DNA of 64,000 nt from Ornithinicoccus hortensis (GCF_006716185.1 NZ_VFOP01000001.1:3224001-3288000); one strand, 5' to 3'; counted from the first letter of the stretch, positions 33,618 to 44,088 are shown. The notes: generated from the letters alone by a model not told the origin. A program made the numbers and translations.

Positions 33618-34175
33618 TCACCTCTCCCCCGGCCCGGTCCGGCCGTCGATCGACTCCCGGAGCAGGTCGGCGTGCCCGTTGTGCTGGGCGTACTCCTCGA
33701 TGAGGTGCACCAGGATCCAGCGCAGCGTGACCCGCTCCTGGTCGTGGACCGTGCGGGCGGCCCGGGCGTCCAGGCCGCTCTGCCCGGCCGGACCGTCGGC
33801 GGACAAGGCCCGCGCCACGATCCGGCGGGACTGCCCGACCGAGCGGTCGAACACCTCGAACAGCTCCTCCGGGGTGTCGTCAGCCGCGCTGTGCCACTCC
33901 CAGTCGGTGTCCTCCTCCCACGGGGCCGTGTCGAACGGCGGCACGAGCGGCCCGTCCTCGAAGTGCTCGGAGAGCCACCCCGACTCCACGACCGCGAGGT
34001 GTTTGAGCAGCCCGCCCAGGGTCATCGTCGAGGGCGGGAGGGTCCGGGCCAGCTGCGCGGCATCGAGGCCCTCGCAGCGGGCACGCAGGTTGGCCCGGTT
34101 CCGCTCCAGGAACCCGATCAGCGTCGCAGCCTCGTCCCCGTCCGGGGGGACCAGGTCCCAGCTCGAGCCGGCCAT
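33618..34175 (-). CDS. DinB-like protein (DUF664), putative mycothiol-dependent enzyme
   Basis: 185 residues. DinB four-helix fold with metal-binding His residues in LLKHLAVVESGW and LRWILVHLIEEYAQHNGHADLLRE (two His in the last helix). Actinobacterial members are often thiol-S-transferases using mycothiol; the substrate is unknown. The start is either this ATG or one five codons earlier. Confidence 0.82.
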   Translation of the reverse strand: MAGSSWDLVPPDGDEAATLIGFLERNRANLRARCEGLDAAQLARTLPPSTMTLGGLLKHLAVVESGWLSEHFEDGPLVPPFDTAPWEEDTDWEWHSAADDTPEELFEVFDRSVGQSRRIVARALSADGPAGQSGLDARAARTVHDQERVTLRWILVHLIEEYAQHNGHADLLRESIDGRTGPGER

Positions 34176-34238
34176 GTCCCAGCGTGGCACCTGCGGGCCT
34201 CTGGCCGCTACCGGATTGCGCCGCCCGCCGGGCGGGAG

Positions 34239-34760
34239 CTACTCCTGCGCTCGGGGCGACGCGACGGTCAGCAGGCGGGCGGACCCCTCACCCAGGTCGG
34301 CCCAGTCGCCCTCGTGCTCCAGGACGGCGCAGGTGCTCGTGCCGAAGCCCTGCCGCAGCCTGGTGAAGGCGGCCCCGTCCGAGGCCTCCTCGTCGGCCAG
34401 GCCGGCGGCCAGCGCCGGGACACCCGGGGAGTGGGCGACCAGCACGACGGTGGAGACGGCCTCGGGGACCTCCCGGACGGCCTCCAGGAGCACCCACGGC
34501 TCGGCGTTGTAGAGCCGCCGGTCCGACCACACCTCGACCTCACCCAGACCACCGGCGTCGGCCATCCCGGCCCAGGTCTGACCGGCCCGGACCGCCGAGG
34601 AGACCAGCGCCAGCCCCGGGGCACCGACCTCCTGCACCAGCCACCTGCCGGCCGCGGCCGCCTCGCGCCGCCCCTCGGGCAGCAGCTCTCGCGCGTGGTC
34701 GCCCCCGGCGTTGCCCTGCTCGGTCCTGGCGTGCCGGACCAGCACCAACGTCCTGGTCAC
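34239..34760 (-). CDS. Histidine phosphatase-superfamily protein (SixA/phosphoglycerate-mutase type)
   Basis: 173 residues. The catalytic LVLVRHARTEQGN opens the protein and a second His is in LVAHSPGVPALA. It is SixA-sized. It removes phosphoryl groups from a protein His or a small metabolite. The GTG overlaps the stop of the upstream dehydrogenase (GTGA), so the two are co-translated. Confidence 0.85.
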   Translation of the reverse strand: MTRTLVLVRHARTEQGNAGGDHARELLPEGRREAAAAGRWLVQEVGAPGLALVSSAVRAGQTWAGMADAGGLGEVEVWSDRRLYNAEPWVLLEAVREVPEAVSTVVLVAHSPGVPALAAGLADEEASDGAAFTRLRQGFGTSTCAVLEHEGDWADLGEGSARLLTVASPRAQE

Positions 34761-35695
34761 TGCCCGTCCCCCTCCCCGGGACCGACGGCGACCACGTTGT
34801 CCAGCCGACCGGTCTCGACATACCGCTCGATCAGCCCCCGGACGTAGGCCGCGTGCCGCGCCGGGAAGGCGGTGCTCGCCCCACCGCGGTGCGGGCTGAT
34901 CAGCACGTTCGGCAGCGACCACAGCGGGTGGTCCTCGGGGAGCGGCTCGGGGTCGGTGACGTCCAGCGCCGCCCGCAGCCGGCCGGCCGAACACTCGGCG
35001 ACCAGCGCGTCGGTGTCCACCAGGGGGCCCCGCCCGACGTTGAGGACCAGGGCGTCGTCGGGCAGCAGGCCCAGCCGGCGCCCGTCGAGCAGCCCGCGGG
35101 TCCGGTCGGACAGCGGCAGGGCCAGCACGAGGACGTCGGCCTCCGGGAGCAGGGCGTCCAGCTCCTCGATGCCGTGCACGACGTCGACGAGGTCGTCCCC
35201 GGCCCGGGCGCGGCTGGCCACCGCGGTGACCGGCGCCTCGCAGGCCAGCATCCGGCGGGTGATCGTGCGCCCCACGCCGCCGTACCCGAGCAGCAGCACC
35301 CGCGCGTCGGCCAGCGACCGGTTCACCGCCTGCGGCAGCCAGGTCCGGTCCGCCTGGGCCCGGACGAACGTCGGCAGGTCCCGCTGGGCCGCGAGCGCCA
35401 GGGCGAGGGCCAGCTCGGCGGTGGCGGTGTCGTGCACGCCCACGGCGTTGGACAGGGTCACCCCCGGCGGCAGGAACCGGACCATGTGGTCATAGCCGGC
35501 GGAGGAGAGCACCACGCCCCGCAGCTTCGGGTGGTCGGCCAGTTCCCGGACCCGCGGCGAGTTCCACGGGGGCACCACCATCACCTCGATGTCCTCGCGG
35601 GGCGCGGGCGCCTGCATGTCCCAGGTGACGATGTCGGCACCGGGGACCTCCCCCACGAGGTCGGCGATCTCCGGCGGCACGCTGATCACACTCAC
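34757..35695 (-). CDS. D-isomer-specific 2-hydroxyacid dehydrogenase
   Basis: 312 residues. The NAD-binding motif VLLLGYGGVGRTITRRML (GxGxxG) is followed by NVGRGPLVDTDALV, the catalytic Asp/Glu region DVTDPEPLPEDHPLW and the active-site His in LISPHRGG. It reduces a 2-oxoacid to the D-hydroxyacid. GTG start; TAGCGT lies seven bases upstream, again suggesting a leaderless message. Confidence 0.9.
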   Translation of the reverse strand: MSVISVPPEIADLVGEVPGADIVTWDMQAPAPREDIEVMVVPPWNSPRVRELADHPKLRGVVLSSAGYDHMVRFLPPGVTLSNAVGVHDTATAELALALALAAQRDLPTFVRAQADRTWLPQAVNRSLADARVLLLGYGGVGRTITRRMLACEAPVTAVASRARAGDDLVDVVHGIEELDALLPEADVLVLALPLSDRTRGLLDGRRLGLLPDDALVLNVGRGPLVDTDALVAECSAGRLRAALDVTDPEPLPEDHPLWSLPNVLISPHRGGASTAFPARHAAYVRGLIERYVETGRLDNVVAVGPGEGDGQ

Positions 35696-35742
35696 GCCGC
35701 CTACGCTAGCCGCAGCGACCCGACCCACGAGGGGGTGCCCCG

Positions 35743-36831
35743 ATGGCCCCGCCCCGCCGCCCGACGGCATACCTCGTCCTGCCGTCGCTGGTGCTCGCCC
35801 TGACGGCCTGCTCCGCGGATCCCGGGCCGGGCCGCCCCGCCGACCCGCGGCCCACGAGCGGTGCGGGCCCGACCGTGCTGGCTACCGGCCTCGACGTGCC
35901 CTGGGGCCTGGTGCTGCTGGAGGACGGCACCGCCCTGGTCGGGGAACGGGACACCGCCACCGTATGGCGTGTGCCGCCGGGGCAGGACCCGTCGCCGCTG
36001 GTGACGGTCCCGGGGGTGCGGGCCGGCGGGGAGGGCGGGCTGCTCGGGTTGGCGGTCCCGCCGGGCGGCGGAGGGGACACGCTGCTCGCCTACCTGACCA
36101 CGGCGGAGGACAACCGGGTGGTGCGGCTCGACCTGCGGGCCGGCGCGGAGGGCGGTGAGCCGGTCGTGACCGAGCTGGTCACCGGCATCCCGAGGGCCGG
36201 CAACCACAACGGTGGGCGGATCGAGTTCGGCCCGGACGGCTACCTCTACATCAGCACCGGCGACGCCTCCGACGGCGCGCTCGCCCAGGACCCCGGGTCC
36301 CTGGCCGGCAAGATCCTGCGGGTCGATGCGGGCGACGGCTCGCCCGCGCCGGACAACCCGGCCCCGGCGTCGCCGGTCTACTCGATGGGCCACCGCAACG
36401 TGCAGGGCCTCGCCTGGGACGGACAGGACCGGCTGTGGGCCAGCGAGTTCGGGCAGGACGCGCTCGACGAGCTCAACCTGATCGAGGCCGGCGGCAACTA
36501 CGGCTGGCCCGAGGTGGAGGGCCCCGGCGGCGCACCGGAGTTCGTCGACCCCGTGCTGACCTGGGCCACCTCCGAGGCCTCCCCGTCGGGCCTGGCCCAC
36601 GGCGGCGACGGCGCGCTCTACCTGGCCGCGCTCCGCGGGGAGTCGCTGTGGCGGGTGCCGCTCGGGGCCGACGGGGAGGTCGGCGACCCGGAGCGGCTGC
36701 TCGCCGGGGAGTACGGGCGGCTGCGCAGCGTCGTCGCCGGGCCCGACGGCCTCTGGGTGCTGACGAACAACACCTTCCGGGGTGCGCCCGCGGAGGACGA
36801 CGACCGGATGCTGCACCTGTCGCTCCCCTAG
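35743..36831 (+). CDS. PQQ-type sugar dehydrogenase lipoprotein (glucose/sorbosone dehydrogenase family)
   Basis: 362 residues. Lipoprotein signal with LALTAC (Cys about 23), then a six-bladed propeller: GLDVPWGLVLLEDG, GEGGLLGLAVPP, NHNGGRIEFGPDGYLYISTGD, GHRNVQGLAWD and NYGWPEV are the family signature. Surface-anchored. Whether it truly uses PQQ, and its substrate, are unknown. Divergent from the 2-hydroxyacid dehydrogenase across 47 bp. Confidence 0.88.
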   Translation: MAPPRRPTAYLVLPSLVLALTACSADPGPGRPADPRPTSGAGPTVLATGLDVPWGLVLLEDGTALVGERDTATVWRVPPGQDPSPLVTVPGVRAGGEGGLLGLAVPPGGGGDTLLAYLTTAEDNRVVRLDLRAGAEGGEPVVTELVTGIPRAGNHNGGRIEFGPDGYLYISTGDASDGALAQDPGSLAGKILRVDAGDGSPAPDNPAPASPVYSMGHRNVQGLAWDGQDRLWASEFGQDALDELNLIEAGGNYGWPEVEGPGGAPEFVDPVLTWATSEASPSGLAHGGDGALYLAALRGESLWRVPLGADGEVGDPERLLAGEYGRLRSVVAGPDGLWVLTNNTFRGAPAEDDDRMLHLSLP

Positions 36832-36855
36832 CGCCCCCTCGTGCTCGGCCGGCGC

Positions 36856-37575
36856 TCACCGCGAGGGCGCCACCCGCGGGTAGTCCTCCACGGCATACAA
36901 CCGGACCAGCGGGACCCCAGCGGCGGCCCGCAGCACCGCGCCCTCGGGCGACGGGACCGTCTCGTCCTCCAGGATCGAGCCGAGCGCGGTCGCGACCAGT
37001 CCCGGCCCGGGCACGGAGACTCCCCCGTCCTGCGCCGTCACCTCGACCCGCGGGTCCGCCCACAGTGCGAGCAGGAGCATGCCGTGCACCGGGTCGGCGG
37101 CCTCGTCGATCGCGGGCTGGAAGTAGGGCAGGTCCAGCACCCGCGCCCCGTGCCTCCCGTAGAACCGCAACCGGGCGGCGGGGTCGCCGAAGGCCTCCGA
37201 GCCGGTATGCCGATCCGGCCGTTCCACCTCGGCGACCACCAGGGTCGGCCGGTCCCGTGCGCGCACGTCGTGCAGCATCCGGGTGAACAGCGCGGACCCG
37301 ATGCCGCGCCCGCGCATGTCGGCCCGGGTGGCGAAGTAGGTCAGCAGCACCACCCCCTCGCCGAGTTGCTCGCTGACGGAGGTGGCCACGGGGCCGGACG
37401 CGTCCTCGGCCACCAGCACGGCCACCCGCCCCGAGGCGACACCCTCGGTCAGCCACTCCGGCGGGACGAGCTCGGAGGGCGGGAAGGACGGGACCAGCAG
37501 CGCGGCATACACCTGCGCGAGCCCCTCGGGATCGGTGACCTCGCGGGTCGGGTGGTCGGGCGGGAGGCCGGTCAC
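36856..37575 (-). CDS. GNAT-family N-acetyltransferase
   Basis: 239 residues. The acetyl-CoA motif TRADMRGRGIGSALFTRML (RxxGxG/A) sits at about residue 90. The C-terminal third (from about 150) is extra to the GNAT core. AAGGAGG lies just before the GTG, which overlaps the stop of the large membrane-protein gene. The acceptor substrate may be linked to that partner. Confidence 0.85.
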   Translation of the reverse strand: MTGLPPDHPTREVTDPEGLAQVYAALLVPSFPPSELVPPEWLTEGVASGRVAVLVAEDASGPVATSVSEQLGEGVVLLTYFATRADMRGRGIGSALFTRMLHDVRARDRPTLVVAEVERPDRHTGSEAFGDPAARLRFYGRHGARVLDLPYFQPAIDEAADPVHGMLLLALWADPRVEVTAQDGGVSVPGPGLVATALGSILEDETVPSPEGAVLRAAAGVPLVRLYAVEDYPRVAPSR

Positions 37576-39833
37576 GGGTCCTCCTTCGGGGTGAGCGTGC
37601 GGCGGGACCAGCGGTAGCTGGCGTAGCCGACCAACGCCGCCAGCGCGAGCACCATGATCACCAGCACCACCGAGCCCCACTCCTCCACGGCGAAGCCGGT
37701 CTGCACCATGGCCAGCACGCCGGAGATCCCGATGCCGGTGAGCACGGCGATCATCGTGTCGATCCGCAGCTGGTTTCGGCGGGCCTGGTCCTCCTCGCGG
37801 CGTGCCCGGTCCTCCTCCCGGCGGCGCAGCCAGGTCTCGATCAGGTCGGTCACCCGGTCTGCGAGCGCCTGCCCGGCCACGTCGGTGAAGTCGGCCCGGC
37901 GGGTCCACACCAGCCGCAGGTCCAGGAAGCGGGTGATCGTGTCGCGCATCACCGGCGAGGTCACCAGGGCCGGGGAGGCGATGAACAGCAGGGTGACCCG
38001 CGCGGAGGTGAGGAACTGGCGCAGCCGCAGCTGGCTGTGCTCCAGCGCGGCCAGCGTCTTCTCGAGGTCGACCTCGGCGTCCGTCTCCAGGTCGCGCAGG
38101 TGCGGGGTCAGCCCGAGGTAGAAGGCGCTCAACTCGTCCTGCCACGCGGCGAACATCCCCTCGATACTCGCGGCGAACTCGGCGGCCTGCCCCACGGTGG
38201 AGACCATGTAGTCCGGGGAGCTGAACGAGGCGATGAGCGTGTGGTTCTCGCTGACCAGGAGGTACTCGTCGGTGAGGCCGGCGCAGTCCACCACCGTGCC
38301 CAGCGGGGCGCTGTAGCGGGCCCAGAACGCGATCGACCCGACGCCGGCGGGGATCGGGTGGCAGACGGACTGGCTGCCGAACAGCAGCGGGATCCGGCCG
38401 GCGGCATCCAGGGCCACGGCCCCCTCCTCCCGGCCGCCCGGCAGGACCGAGGCCTCCCCGATGGTGGTGACCACGTGGTACATGCCGGGGCGGAAGCTCA
38501 GCGAGACGGTCGGCATACCGGACCGCTCGAGCTCGGCGACCAGGTCCGTCAGCACCTTCTGGACCATCGCGCTCAGGCGCACCCAGCCGCCGGTGGCCGG
38601 CGGCTCCGCCTCGTCGTCCTGGTCCGGCGGGGCGAAGACGAGCCGCTGGTCGACCTCGTGCAGGTCGCCGTACTCCGGCGCCGCCATCCACACCAGGGAG
38701 GCCAGGGTATGCGGTCGCGCCCCCTCCAGCGGCAGCTCCACCCGCACGTAGTGGTTGCCGAGCTGGGAGATCGTGATGGTGGCCCGCGCCCGCACCGGCT
38801 CGCCCTCGCGCCCCACCAGGAGCAGGTCCGGGAGGTCGAGCTGGGTGCCCTCGTACCGACGCTTCAGCGGGTCGTCGCCGCGCCAGACGTCGTCGACCAG
38901 GAGCAGGCTGGTGGGGTGGTTGGCCAGCGGCACCGAGCCCAGGCTCCAGTCGGCGGCGTGCTTCTGCACCGTCGCCACGACCGCGGCCTGGTCGGCGTGC
39001 CGCAGGCCGAACGGGAAGGTCGCCACCACCGCACCCTCGTCGACCCGCAGCCAGTCCTCGTCCCGGGCCGCCACGAGCCGCTCCACCGCGACCCGGTGGG
39101 CCCGGATCTCGCTGCGGGCGGCCGCGTCGTCGACGTCGGCCTCCGCGGCCTCGAGGGTCTCCAGCGCCTCCTCCAGCGTGTCGCCGGTGCCGTCGAGGAA
39201 GTCGGCCGCGGCCCGCGCCCCCGCGTCCACGGCGTCGGCGTAGACGGCCTGCCCGGAGAGCAGGTCGACGATGTGCCGCCGCAGGGGCGAGTCGGCGCCC
39301 TGCCCGGCGGCCGCGACGTCCCCGGCGAGCAGGTCCCCGGCGGCCTGCGCCGCCCGGACGGTCGTGCGCAGATCACCGGTGCTGCAGGCGGACTCCAGCG
39401 TCAGGTCGACCCGCAGCGCCAGCATCGCCCGCACTGCGGCCGCCGCCTCCGAGCCCGGGTCCGGCGGGGTGGCGGCCCAGGCGTCCTCGGCCGCGGCCAG
39501 CACCTCGAGCAACGGACCGTGGTCCCAGGTCAGGTCCCAGGCGGCCTCGCAGACCACCCGGATGTAGAGGGCCAGGAACGGCTCCACCGGGTCGCCGGCC
39601 ACCACCGGGATCACCTCCCCGACGACGGCCACCACCTCGGGGCGGTCCCCGTCCCCCTCGCTCCGGCTCCACCACACGCCCTCGATCAGTTCCCGCAGCA
39701 GCGCCCGCGCGGCCGGGCGCACCCCCAGCCGGGCCAGGTCGGCGTCCAGCAACCGACCGAGCACGTCGACCCGTTCCTCCTCCAGCGCGGGCAGCCACGC
39801 CTCGCTGGTCAGGGTGCCGCGTGCGTCGTGCAT
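37572..39833 (-). CDS. Large uncharacterised protein with C-terminal double membrane helix
   Basis: 753 residues, no family recognised. Residues 1-300 are Ala/Leu/Asp-rich helices. The middle (300-560) is beta-rich, with RARATITISQLGNHYVRVELPLEG and VSLSFRPGMYHVVTTIG. A long charged coil (about 620-690, including RRREEDRARREEDQARRNQLR) leads to two helices and an Arg/Lys-rich end (RRTLTPKEDP). Coil plus two terminal helices recalls CorA-type topology, but no GMN motif was seen. TAGCCT lies six bases before the ATG (leaderless). Coupled to the GNAT gene. Confidence 0.7.
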   Translation of the reverse strand: MHDARGTLTSEAWLPALEEERVDVLGRLLDADLARLGVRPAARALLRELIEGVWWSRSEGDGDRPEVVAVVGEVIPVVAGDPVEPFLALYIRVVCEAAWDLTWDHGPLLEVLAAAEDAWAATPPDPGSEAAAAVRAMLALRVDLTLESACSTGDLRTTVRAAQAAGDLLAGDVAAAGQGADSPLRRHIVDLLSGQAVYADAVDAGARAAADFLDGTGDTLEEALETLEAAEADVDDAAARSEIRAHRVAVERLVAARDEDWLRVDEGAVVATFPFGLRHADQAAVVATVQKHAADWSLGSVPLANHPTSLLLVDDVWRGDDPLKRRYEGTQLDLPDLLLVGREGEPVRARATITISQLGNHYVRVELPLEGARPHTLASLVWMAAPEYGDLHEVDQRLVFAPPDQDDEAEPPATGGWVRLSAMVQKVLTDLVAELERSGMPTVSLSFRPGMYHVVTTIGEASVLPGGREEGAVALDAAGRIPLLFGSQSVCHPIPAGVGSIAFWARYSAPLGTVVDCAGLTDEYLLVSENHTLIASFSSPDYMVSTVGQAAEFAASIEGMFAAWQDELSAFYLGLTPHLRDLETDAEVDLEKTLAALEHSQLRLRQFLTSARVTLLFIASPALVTSPVMRDTITRFLDLRLVWTRRADFTDVAGQALADRVTDLIETWLRRREEDRARREEDQARRNQLRIDTMIAVLTGIGISGVLAMVQTGFAVEEWGSVVLVIMVLALAALVGYASYRWSRRTLTPKEDP

Positions 39834-39874
39834 GGAGGGAGGCTACTGTCCATCAGCCCGTTTCGGCAGCACCC

Positions 39875-40345
39875 TCACGGCACCCGGTAGACCACGCGCA
39901 CCTCGACCCCGTCGACGACGCCCGTCTCCGACCAGCACCCGGACGCGGGGAACTCCACGACCGTCGGCCACCAGGACAGCTCGTCGGTGTGCGCGTATCC
40001 GCCGTGGGAGGCCGCCGCGGCACCCTGCCCGTCCAGTCCCTCGGCTCCCACCCCGGGGTCCCCCCGCTCCTGCGTCGGCTGCCCGTCCTCGTCGAGGGTG
40101 ACCCAGGCGTGCTTCAGCCGCGGCGGACCGTCATCGGTGATGAACTGCTCCGCACCGGGGACCGTGGTCCACAGCCCGTCCCGCCCTGTCCAGGCCTCGC
40201 CGGACCCGCGGAGCACCTCGGGCAGGTCCGCGGCCGCGACGGGTTCGGTCACCGCGCAGGACGGTGCGTCGTCCCCCGAACAGCCGGCCACGAGGAGCCC
40301 CAGCGCCACCGCGGCGCTCGTGAGCAGTCTGCCTGCGGGTGCCAT
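39875..40345 (-). CDS. Small lipoprotein of unknown function
   Basis: 156 residues. Lipoprotein signal with lipobox LLVAGC, then SGDDAPSC. The mature part has no domain I recognise; it is Gly/Asp/Trp-rich and ends VEVRVVYRVP. The ATG is eight bases after TATCGT, so probably leaderless. Convergent and divergent neighbours make it a single-gene unit. Confidence 0.75.
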   Translation of the reverse strand: MAPAGRLLTSAAVALGLLVAGCSGDDAPSCAVTEPVAAADLPEVLRGSGEAWTGRDGLWTTVPGAEQFITDDGPPRLKHAWVTLDEDGQPTQERGDPGVGAEGLDGQGAAAASHGGYAHTDELSWWPTVVEFPASGCWSETGVVDGVEVRVVYRVP

Positions 40346-40367
40346 GGGCACCGACGATAGGACCGAT

Positions 40368-41000
40368 TCACCCGGCCCGCGACAGGAGTGGCACCCCGGG
40401 CCCGGACAGGTCGTCCACGGCGACGTGACGGCCGGTCGCGACCAGGACCAGCGAGAGCAGCGGGCCGGTCACGACCGGCCCCTGCCCGAGGACGAGGTCG
40501 GCATCGGTGGCGGTGAGCGTCACCAGGGAGCGCAGGTGCTTGCCGCCGCCGATGGCCTGCGGGGTACCCAGCTGGTGGAACAGTGCCGCCTCCAGCACCG
40601 CCTCCGGGTAGTTGCGGGTCAGGCCCAGCGGCCGCCGGATGTCCTCGCCGTGCGCCACCTCCTCGACCAACCGGCTGGGCAGCGCGGTGAGCCACCTCGG
40701 CGGCGCGGCGGTGCTGCCCGCCACGGCGCGCAGCCGGTCCAGGGTCTCCCGCGGGGTGGCCCCCCGGTGCCGGGCGACGCCCTGGTCGTTCTGCCGGTCG
40801 AAGTCGAACCAGGCCCGGGCCATCGCCAGGAGCAGGTAGCGGCCGGTGGCGTGCGCGTTGTCGACCAGGTGGGCGGCCACGTCGTGCACCGTCCAGCCGT
40901 CCGCCAGGGACGGCTGCTGCCACTGCTCGTCGGTGAGACCTTCCAGGTCCCCGATCAGCGCCGCCCGCTCGGCGTGCACCAGCGGCCAGATGTCCTCCAT
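40368..41000 (-). CDS. Maleylpyruvate isomerase-family (mycothiol-dependent DinB-like) protein
   Basis: 210 residues. ADGWTVHDVAAHLVDNAHATGRYLL carries the metal-binding His residues of the MDMPI/TIGR03083 group, and LVEEVAHGEDIRRPLGL is the second conserved block. The group includes mycothiol-dependent maleylpyruvate isomerase; most members are untested. It starts 15 bp after gatB stops and may be read with it. Confidence 0.82.
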   Translation of the reverse strand: MEDIWPLVHAERAALIGDLEGLTDEQWQQPSLADGWTVHDVAAHLVDNAHATGRYLLLAMARAWFDFDRQNDQGVARHRGATPRETLDRLRAVAGSTAAPPRWLTALPSRLVEEVAHGEDIRRPLGLTRNYPEAVLEAALFHQLGTPQAIGGGKHLRSLVTLTATDADLVLGQGPVVTGPLLSLVLVATGRHVAVDDLSGPGVPLLSRAG

Positions 41001-41015
41001 TGCTCGCGGCACGGG

Positions 41016-42554
41016 TCAGGTGAGGCGGCCCAGGATCAGCTCCCGGACCTTCGCGGCGTCGGCCTGGCCGCGCATCTCCTTCATCACCTGGCCGATGAGG
41101 GCACCGGCAGCCTGCACCTTGCCGCCGCGGATCTTCTCCACGACGTCGGGGTTGGCCTCGATCACCTTGTCGACGGCGACCTCCAGCGCGCCGTCGTCCT
41201 GGACCAGCTCCAGCCCGCGGGCGTCGGCGACCTCGGTGGGTCCGCCCTCCCCGGCGAGCACGCCCTCGAGGACCTGGCGGGCCATCGAGTCGTTGAGCCG
41301 TCCGTCGCGGACCAGGCCGTCCAGCTCGGCGATGTGCGCCGGCGTGACGCCGAGCTCGGTGACCTCGGCCCCCTCGGCGTTGGCGCGGCGGGCCAGCTCG
41401 CCGGTCCACCACTTGCGGGCGGCGGCCGGCGTCGCGCCGGCGGCGACGGTCTCCTCGATGACCTCGACGGCACCGGCGTTGAGCACGTCGCGCATCTCCA
41501 GGTCGCTGTAGCCCCAGTCGGCCTGCAACCGGCGGCGCCGCTCGGCGGGCGGCTCCGGCAGGGTCGCCCGCAGCTCCTCGACCCGCTCCCGGGTCGGGGC
41601 GACCGGCACCAGGTCGGGCTCGGGGAAGTAGCGGTAGTCGTCGGCGTCGGACTTGGGCCGGCCCGAGGTGGTCACCCCGGTGTCCTCGTGCCAGTGCCGG
41701 GTCTCCTGCAGGATCGAGCCGCCACCGTCGAGCACGGCCGCGTGCCGGCAGATCTCGTAGCGGACCGCCCGCTCGACCGAGCGCAACGAGTTGACGTTCT
41801 TGGTCTCGGTGCGGGTGCCCAGCGGCACCTGCGCCTGCTCGGCCGACGTGGGGTCGTCCCCGGCGCGGGACCGCAGCGAGACGTTGGCGTCGCAGCGCAC
41901 GTTGCCCTGCTCCATCTTCACCTCGGAGACGGCCAGCGCCTTGAGCAGGTCGCGCAGCGCGCCGACGTATGCCTTGGCCACCTCCGGCGCCCGCTCCCCC
42001 GCCCCGGTGATCGGCTTGGTGACGATCTCGATCAGCGGGATCCCGGCCCGGTTGAAGTCGACCAGGGAGTACTCCGCCCCGTGGATGCGGCCCGTGGCGC
42101 CGCCCACGTGGGTGGACTTGCCGGTGTCCTCCTCCATGTGCGCGCGCTCGATCTCGACGCGGAACACCTCGCCGTCGGACAGCTCCACGTCCAGGTAGCC
42201 GTCGAACGCGATCGGTTCGTCGTACTGGCTGGTCTGGAAGTTCTTCGGCATGTCCGGGTAGAAGTAGTTCTTCCGGGCGAACCGGCACCACTCGGCGATC
42301 TGGCAGTTCAGCGCCAGCCCGATCCGGATCGCGGACTCGACCGCCGTGGCGTTGACCACCGGCAGCGCACCGGGCAGGCCCAGGCACACCGGGCAGGTCT
42401 GTGTGTTCGGCTCGGCGCCGAACCCGGTGGCGCACCCGCAGAACATCTTGGTCGCGGTGTTCAGCTCGACGTGGACCTCCAGGCCCAGCACCGGGTCGTA
42501 CCGGGTCAGCGCCTCGTCGTAGCCGACCACTGCCTCTGCCGTCTGCGTGCTCAC
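41016..42554 (-). CDS. gatB: Aspartyl/glutamyl-tRNA amidotransferase subunit B
   Basis: 512 residues. [38 protein letters not shown] and [24 protein letters not shown] are GatB hallmarks; the C-terminal YqeY-like tail is intact. It binds misacylated Glu-tRNA(Gln)/Asp-tRNA(Asn). The GTG overlaps the gatA stop as GTGA. Confidence 0.97.
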   Translation of the reverse strand: MSTQTAEAVVGYDEALTRYDPVLGLEVHVELNTATKMFCGCATGFGAEPNTQTCPVCLGLPGALPVVNATAVESAIRIGLALNCQIAEWCRFARKNYFYPDMPKNFQTSQYDEPIAFDGYLDVELSDGEVFRVEIERAHMEEDTGKSTHVGGATGRIHGAEYSLVDFNRAGIPLIEIVTKPITGAGERAPEVAKAYVGALRDLLKALAVSEVKMEQGNVRCDANVSLRSRAGDDPTSAEQAQVPLGTRTETKNVNSLRSVERAVRYEICRHAAVLDGGGSILQETRHWHEDTGVTTSGRPKSDADDYRYFPEPDLVPVAPTRERVEELRATLPEPPAERRRRLQADWGYSDLEMRDVLNAGAVEVIEETVAAGATPAAARKWWTGELARRANAEGAEVTELGVTPAHIAELDGLVRDGRLNDSMARQVLEGVLAGEGGPTEVADARGLELVQDDGALEVAVDKVIEANPDVVEKIRGGKVQAAGALIGQVMKEMRGQADAAKVRELILGRLT

Positions 42555-44080
42555 GCGGACACCTCCGTCGCCTCGACCTCGGGCGCCCGGTCCAGGACCG
42601 GCCCACCCCACTGCTCCACGAGCGCCGCCTCCAGGGCGGCACCCACGGCATACATCCGCTGGTCCTGGGTCGCCGGGGCGAGGACCTGCAGGCCGACCGG
42701 CAGCCCGTCCTCGTCGGCCACCCCGCTGGGCAGGGACAGGCCGGGGATCCCGGCCAGGTTCGCCGGGATCGTGGCGATGTCGTTGAGGTACATCGCCATC
42801 GGGTCCTCGGTCTTGTCCCCGATCTTGAACGCCGTGGTCGGCGCGGTCGGGCTGATCAGCACGTCGGCCTGCTCGAAGGCCGCCTCGAAGTCGCGGGCGA
42901 TCAGCGTGCGGACCTTCTGCGCCTGGCCGTAGTAGGCGTCGTAGTAGCCCGAGGACAGCGCGTAGGTGCCCAGGATGATCCGGCGCTTGACCTCGTCGCC
43001 GAAGCCGGCGTCGCGGCTGGCCGCCATGACCTGCTCGGCGCTGGGGCTGGCCACGTCGTCCGGCCCGACCCGCAGGCCGTAACGCATCGCGTCGTAGCGG
43101 GCCAGGTTGGAACTCGCCTCCGACGGCAGGATCAGGTAGTAGGCCGCCATCGCATAGCGGAAGTGCGGGCAGGAGACCTCGACGATCTCCGCGCCGCGGG
43201 CGCGGAGCAGTTCGACGGCCTCGTCGAAGCGGGCCTGCACCCCGGCCTGGTAGCCCTCCCCGGTCAGCTCGGTGACGATGCCGACCCGGGTGCCGGCGAG
43301 GTCCCGCGTGGCGCTGGCCTCGAGGACGGCCGGGACGGGCGCCTCGATGCTTGTGGAGTCCATCGGGTCGTGCCCGCCGATCACCTCGTGCAGCAGCGCG
43401 GCGTCCTCGACGGTGCGCGCGCACGGCCCGATCTGGTCCAGGCTGGAGGCCAGCGCGATGATCCCGTAGCGGGAGACGCCGCCGTAGGTCGGCTTGGCGC
43501 CGACGGTGCCGGTCACGGCCGCGGGCTGGCGGATCGAGCCGCCGGTGTCCGAGCCGATCGCCAGCGGGGCCAGGAAGGCCGCGACCGCGGCGGAGCTGCC
43601 ACCACCGGAACCGCCGGGGATCCGGTCGGTGTCCCACGGGTTGCGGGTGGGGCCGTATGCCGAGTGCTCGGTCGAGCTGCCCATCGCGAACTCGTCCATG
43701 TTGGTCTTGCCCAGGATGGGCAGGCCCGCCTCGCGCAGCCGGGTCACGATCGTGGCGTCGTAGGGCGGGACCCAGCCCTGCAGGGTGCGCGACCCGGCGG
43801 TCGTCGGCAGGCCCTCGGTGCAGGCGATGTCCTTCACCGCCACCGGCACCCCGGCCAGGCGGTGCAACTGCTCCCCGGCGGCCCGGCGGGCGTCGATGTC
43901 CCGGGCGGTCGCCAGGGCGCCCTCGGCGTCGACCAGGAGGAAGGCGTTCAGGGTCGGGTTGAGCCGGGCGATCCGGTCCAGGTGGGCCTGGGTCAGCTGC
44001 TCGGAGTTGAACTCGCCGGCGGCCAGGCCGTCGGCCATCTTCGCGGCGGTGAGCCGGGTGAGGTCGGTCGGGTTCGTCAT
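42551..44080 (-). CDS. gatA: Aspartyl/glutamyl-tRNA amidotransferase subunit A
   Basis: 509 residues. Amidase signature with the Ser-cisSer-Lys triad: [11 protein letters not shown] (Lys), then [19 protein letters not shown] and [12 protein letters not shown]. It supplies ammonia from glutamine for GatB. It begins eight bp after gatC stops. Confidence 0.97.
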   Translation of the reverse strand: MTNPTDLTRLTAAKMADGLAAGEFNSEQLTQAHLDRIARLNPTLNAFLLVDAEGALATARDIDARRAAGEQLHRLAGVPVAVKDIACTEGLPTTAGSRTLQGWVPPYDATIVTRLREAGLPILGKTNMDEFAMGSSTEHSAYGPTRNPWDTDRIPGGSGGGSSAAVAAFLAPLAIGSDTGGSIRQPAAVTGTVGAKPTYGGVSRYGIIALASSLDQIGPCARTVEDAALLHEVIGGHDPMDSTSIEAPVPAVLEASATRDLAGTRVGIVTELTGEGYQAGVQARFDEAVELLRARGAEIVEVSCPHFRYAMAAYYLILPSEASSNLARYDAMRYGLRVGPDDVASPSAEQVMAASRDAGFGDEVKRRIILGTYALSSGYYDAYYGQAQKVRTLIARDFEAAFEQADVLISPTAPTTAFKIGDKTEDPMAMYLNDIATIPANLAGIPGLSLPSGVADEDGLPVGLQVLAPATQDQRMYAVGAALEAALVEQWGGPVLDRAPEVEATEVSA

Positions 44081-44088
44081 GCTCGTCC

